Part shown: piece by piece, positions 61,311 to 64,000 of the stretch
Numbering within the stretch: position 1 is the stretch's first letter
Layout of the letters: each line of letters begins with the position of its first letter
Source: Paraconexibacter sp040581415
GTDB lineage: Bacteria; Actinomycetota; Thermoleophilia; Solirubrobacterales; Solirubrobacteraceae
Assembly: GCF_040581415.1 (NCBI RefSeq)
Contig: NZ_CP114014.1
Span: 620,001-684,000 of the forward strand
Length of the DNA stretch: 64,000 nt
Direction: 5' to 3'
Program-made: the position numbers and the translations under genes
The notes under the pieces: generated by a model
The model's database searches: none
Seen by the model: only the letters and a program-made list of their open reading frames with translations
What the model was told of the DNA's origin: nothing

Positions 61311-62891
61311 ATGAGCACCACCGAGCGCACGTACGACCAGGCTGTCGCCGACCATCGCTGGGAGGTGCCCGACCGCTACAACATCGCCCAGGACGTGTGC
61401 GAGAAGCATCCGCCGGAGCAGCTGGCGATGGTGCACGAGCACTTCGACGGGACGGTCCGCGAGCTCGCGTGGGGTGAGCTGCAGGAGCTCGCGAACCGCG
61501 CGGCGAACCTGCTGCGCGAGGCCGGGGTCCAGAAGGGCGACCGCGTCGCCGTCGTCCTGCCGCCCACACCCGAGACCGCGGCGCTGTTCTTCGGCACGTG
61601 GAAGCTGGGCGCGGTGCTGCTGTCGATGTCGGTCCTCTACGGGGACGACGGGATCGGCTACCGGCTGGAGGACTCCCGGTCGAAGGTGCTCGTCACGGAC
61701 GCGGCCAACGTCGGCCGCTTCGACACCTCGCTGGTCGAGACCGTGATCGTGCTCGACGCCGACGTCCTGGCGGCTGCCGACGCGACCCCGGTCCTCGCCG
61801 ACACGCACAAGGACGACCCGGCCCAGCTCTACTACACGTCGGGCACCACGGGCACGGCGAAGGGCATCGTCCACGCCCACCGCTACCTGCTCGCCCACAA
61901 CGAGTTCGTCTACGCCCACGACGTGCAGCCCGGCGAGCGGTTCCACGGCATGGGGGAGTGGGCGTGGGCGGCGGGGATCGCGCCGCTCCTGGGGCCCTGG
62001 CGGCTGGGCGCGGTGCAGTGCGTGCTGCAGCGCGAGGGCGGCTTCGACGGTCGCCGGCAGCTGGACTTCCTCTCGCGCCACGAGGTCACGAACGTCTTCA
62101 CGACGCCGACGGCGATGCGCTCGATGATGTCGATCGCGGACGCGGGCACGACGTACCCGCAGAAGTTCCGTGTCGTCTGCAGCGCCGGCGAGCCGCTGAA
62201 CCCGGAGGCCATCCGCTGGTTCCGCGAGCAGTTCGGCCTGACGTGCCTGGACTACTACGGGATGACCGAGTCCTACCCGATGGTCGCCAACTACCCGTTC
62301 ATGGAGGTCCGGGAGGGGTCGATGGGCAAGCCCTGCCCCGGGTGGGAGATGGCGATCCTGGACGAGGACGGCGTCCCGGTCACCGAGCCGGAAACCCGTG
62401 GCGAGATCGCCCTCAAGGCGCGGTCGAACCCGCACTACCCGCTGGGATACTGGAACCGTGACGAGGACACCGAGCGCGTCTTCGGCGGCGAGTGGTTCCG
62501 GACGGGCGACGCCGCCAGCGCCGACGCCGACGGCTACTACTGGTACGAGGGCCGGGCGGACGACCTCATCATCGCCGCCGGCTACCGCATCGGTCCGTTC
62601 GAGGTGGAGTCGGCCTGCCTGGAGCATCCGGCGGTCGCCGAGGCGGCGGCGGTCGCCTCACCCGACGAGCGCCGCGGCCATGTCGTCAAGGCGTTTGTCG
62701 TCCTCGCCGGCGGCCACGAGCCGACCGACGAGCTGGCGGACGAGATCAAGGCCTTCGTCCGCGAGCGGCTGTCGGCGTACGCCTACCCACGGCTCATCGA
62801 GTTCGTCCCGGACCTGCCGAAGACGCTGACCGGCAAGATCCGCCGGATCGAGCTGCGCCAGCAGGAAGCGGAGCGGGCGAAGGGCGGCTGA
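61311..62891 (+). CDS. AMP-dependent acyl-CoA synthetase (medium-chain/acetyl type)
   Basis: A 526 aa cytoplasmic AMP-forming ligase activating a carboxylic acid to its CoA thioester. Motifs: phosphate loop from Tyr175 (YTSGTTGTAKG), YYGMTESYPMV, YWYEGRADDLIIAAGYRIGPFEVES and catalytic Lys509 in LTGKIRR. Closest in feel to the medium-chain or acetate/propionate subgroup rather than long-chain ligases. Substrate unassigned. ATG with weak ribosome site. It converges with the MarR gene 4 nt after its stop. Confidence 0.9.
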   Translation: MSTTERTYDQAVADHRWEVPDRYNIAQDVCEKHPPEQLAMVHEHFDGTVRELAWGELQELANRAANLLREAGVQKGDRVAVVLPPTPETAALFFGTWKLGAVLLSMSVLYGDDGIGYRLEDSRSKVLVTDAANVGRFDTSLVETVIVLDADVLAAADATPVLADTHKDDPAQLYYTSGTTGTAKGIVHAHRYLLAHNEFVYAHDVQPGERFHGMGEWAWAAGIAPLLGPWRLGAVQCVLQREGGFDGRRQLDFLSRHEVTNVFTTPTAMRSMMSIADAGTTYPQKFRVVCSAGEPLNPEAIRWFREQFGLTCLDYYGMTESYPMVANYPFMEVREGSMGKPCPGWEMAILDEDGVPVTEPETRGEIALKARSNPHYPLGYWNRDEDTERVFGGEWFRTGDAASADADGYYWYEGRADDLIIAAGYRIGPFEVESACLEHPAVAEAAAVASPDERRGHVVKAFVVLAGGHEPTDELADEIKAFVRERLSAYAYPRLIEFVPDLPKTLTGKIRRIELRQQEAERAKGG

Positions 62892-62895
62892 GCCG

Positions 62896-63273
62896 TCAGT
62901 CGCGGAGCGTGCGCTCGAGCACCGCTTCGTGCGTCGGCTTGGCCTCGGCGAGCCGCTGCCGGCCGGCGTCGGTGATCACCGCGAAGATCCCGCGCCGGTC
63001 GGAGGTGCAGCTGCGACGCTCGACCAGGCCCTCGTCCGTGAGCCGGCCGATCAGGCGTGAGAGCGCGCTCTGGCTCATGTGGACGTCGTCCACGAGCTGC
63101 TGAAGGCGACAGCCGTCCACGTCGTTCTCCGCGAGGTGCTGCAGCGCCTCGAACTCCGTGACCGACAGGCGGTGATGGCGTTCGAGCTCACGCTCGAGCG
63201 CTTCGTTGACCCTGGCATGACGGGCGAGCAGCTCGCGCCATTCACCCATGAGAGACGACCCGGTTGTGCTCAT
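62896..63273 (-). CDS. MarR-family transcriptional regulator
   Basis: A 125 aa winged-helix regulator, shorter than the usual 140-150 aa. Seen: VTEFEALQHLAEN, LQQLVDDVHMSQSALSRLIGRLTDEGLVERR as recognition helices, and the wing SDRRGIFAVITDAGR. No cysteine sensor is obvious beyond the two in the DNA-binding half. It is divergent from an MFS exporter with duplicated 18 bp sites between them, the common layout for a self-repressing efflux regulator. Confidence 0.92.
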   Translation of the reverse strand: MSTTGSSLMGEWRELLARHARVNEALERELERHHRLSVTEFEALQHLAENDVDGCRLQQLVDDVHMSQSALSRLIGRLTDEGLVERRSCTSDRRGIFAVITDAGRQRLAEAKPTHEAVLERTLRD

Positions 63274-63304
63274 GGTTCGCTACACAGTAGCTCATAGTGC
63301 ATGC

Positions 63305-63352
63305 ATGCGGTGTCAATGCATGGTCAATCAATGAATGCGGTGACATTGCATG
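63305..63352. promoter_or_regulatory. paired MarR operator candidates
   Basis: ATGCGGTGTCAATGCATG (63305-63322) and ATGCGGTGACATTGCATG (63335-63352) are direct repeats 30 bp apart, about three helical turns. TGCATGCA runs flank them. The second overlaps the exporter -35 box, the first contains TTGACA for the marR strand. This region is markedly AT-richer than its surroundings. Confidence 0.65.
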
Positions 63353-63368
63353 CACATGCATGTATAGT
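63340..63368 (+). promoter_or_regulatory. promoter of the MFS exporter
   Basis: GTGACA (63340-63345), 17 bp, TATAGT (63363-63368) gives a near-consensus vegetative promoter. Transcription would start at or next to the ATG at 63377, so the message is probably leaderless. Confidence 0.6.
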
Positions 63369-63376
63369 CTCGCCGC

Positions 63377-64000
63377 ATGCCTTCCACCCACATCACCGAC
63401 GACCGTTTCGACAAGCGGGCCTGGGCCCTGCTGCTCGTCGTCTGCGGCGCGGTCTTCCTCGACGGACTCGACGTCTCCATGGTCGGCGTCGCGCTTCCGT
63501 CCATCGACTCCGACCTCCACCTCTCCACCACCAGCCTGCAGTGGATCGTCTCGGGCTACGTGCTCGGCTACGGCGGGTTCCTGCTGCTCGGTGGCCGTGC
63601 CGCCGACCTCCTCGGCCGGCGCCGCGTCTTCCTCGCCGCGCTCGTCGTCTTCGCCCTTGCGTCCCTGCTCGGCGGCCTCGTCTCCGACGGCACGCTGCTC
63701 ATCGCGACGCGCTTCCTGAAGGGCATCGCCGCCGCGTTCACCGCGCCGGCCGCCCTGTCGATCGTCACCACCACCTTCTCCGAAGGGCCGGCGCGCAACC
63801 GCGCCCTGGCCATCTACGCCGCGACCGGGGCCACCGGCTTCTCGAGCGGCCTGATCTTCGGCGGGGTCCTGACCGAGCTCGGCTGGCGCTTCACGTTCCT
63901 GGTCCCCGTCGTCCTGACGGCAGGCCTGCTCGTGCTCGCCCTCAAGTACATCCCGGACACGGGCGTGCCGGAGCGGGACGGGCGCACGTTCGACATCCCC
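63377..64000 (+). CDS. MFS drug exporter (DHA2/EmrB-QacA type), 3' part outside window
   Basis: 208 residues of an inner-membrane proton-coupled exporter. About six helices are visible. The family motifs are FLDGLDVSMVGVALPSI in helix 1, LQWIVSGYVLGYGGFLLLGGR, the loop 2-3 signature GRAADLLGRRRVF and ATGFSSGLIFGGVLTELGWR (motif C region). This matches 14-helix QacA/EmrB exporters. The ATG is fixed by the divergent promoter. Likely repressed by the adjacent MarR protein; the drug or metabolite is unknown. Confidence 0.9.
   Translation, partial: MPSTHITDDRFDKRAWALLLVVCGAVFLDGLDVSMVGVALPSIDSDLHLSTTSLQWIVSGYVLGYGGFLLLGGRAADLLGRRRVFLAALVVFALASLLGGLVSDGTLLIATRFLKGIAAAFTAPAALSIVTTTFSEGPARNRALAIYAATGATGFSSGLIFGGVLTELGWRFTFLVPVVLTAGLLVLALKYIPDTGVPERDGRTFDIP

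Overview
The window is a 64 kb piece of a very GC-rich bacterial chromosome (above 70% G+C by eye) with dense genes, many GTG starts and frequent 1-8 nt start/stop overlaps. Together with an oxygen-dependent (CobG/CobF/CobN) cobalamin pathway, a CobI-CobJ fusion and CbtAB, this suggests an aerobic actinobacterium, most likely of the Thermoleophilia/Solirubrobacterales type. That placement is inference. I saw no rRNA, tRNA, CRISPR array, insertion sequence or phage gene. Both ends cut genes: a P5C dehydrogenase on the left and an MFS transporter on the right.

Layout. 1-3780: a split proline-catabolism pair (P5C dehydrogenase and proline dehydrogenase) divergent from a PucR-type regulator, with a perfect 20 bp palindrome at the regulator start. 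3781-27300: mostly housekeeping or poorly known genes: a MOSC/pentapeptide pair, EamA exporter divergent from LysR, stress protein CsbD, HAD hydrolase, a membrane/redox cluster (9157-12542), purT, a flippase-like membrane protein, hydrolases, a double TerD protein, a methyltransferase, and acetyl-CoA synthetase. 27300-27608: a four-copy palindromic tandem repeat.

27609-49708 and 56271-61155: cobalamin biosynthesis. A leftward arm carries a GNAT protein, a BluB-CobT fusion and CobS with a very long disordered N-terminus. A cobalamin riboswitch at about 32041-32190 heads a rightward operon of some 17.5 kb: alpha-ribazole phosphatase, CbiB/CobD, CobQ, CobN, a ChlI/ChlD-type chelatase subunit, CobO, an ApgM-like phosphotransferase, CobB, a CobU/threonine-phosphate decarboxylase fusion, CobL, CobM, CobF and CobK. 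After about 6.5 kb of secreted proteins, a TetR gene, repeats and a decayed transporter, a second leftward arm carries CobG, CobH and CobI-CobJ. It is divergent from a second cobalamin riboswitch driving the predicted cobalt transporter CbtB-CbtA. These genes cover nearly every step from precorrin-2 to adenosylcobalamin by the aerobic route. Uroporphyrinogen-III methyltransferase (CobA), a corrinoid reductase (CobR) and a known L-threonine kinase are not in the window. The ApgM-like gene is my candidate for the kinase step and is the most interesting single observation.

61196-64000: a strong terminator, an AMP-dependent acyl-CoA ligase, and a MarR regulator divergent from an MFS exporter, with two 18 bp direct repeats in the shared promoter region.

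Several families of palindromic intergenic repeats are present (3801-3925, 27318-27548, 44501-44543 with 51294-51336, 55230-55453). One palindromic element lies inside the chelatase reading frame (40324-40371).
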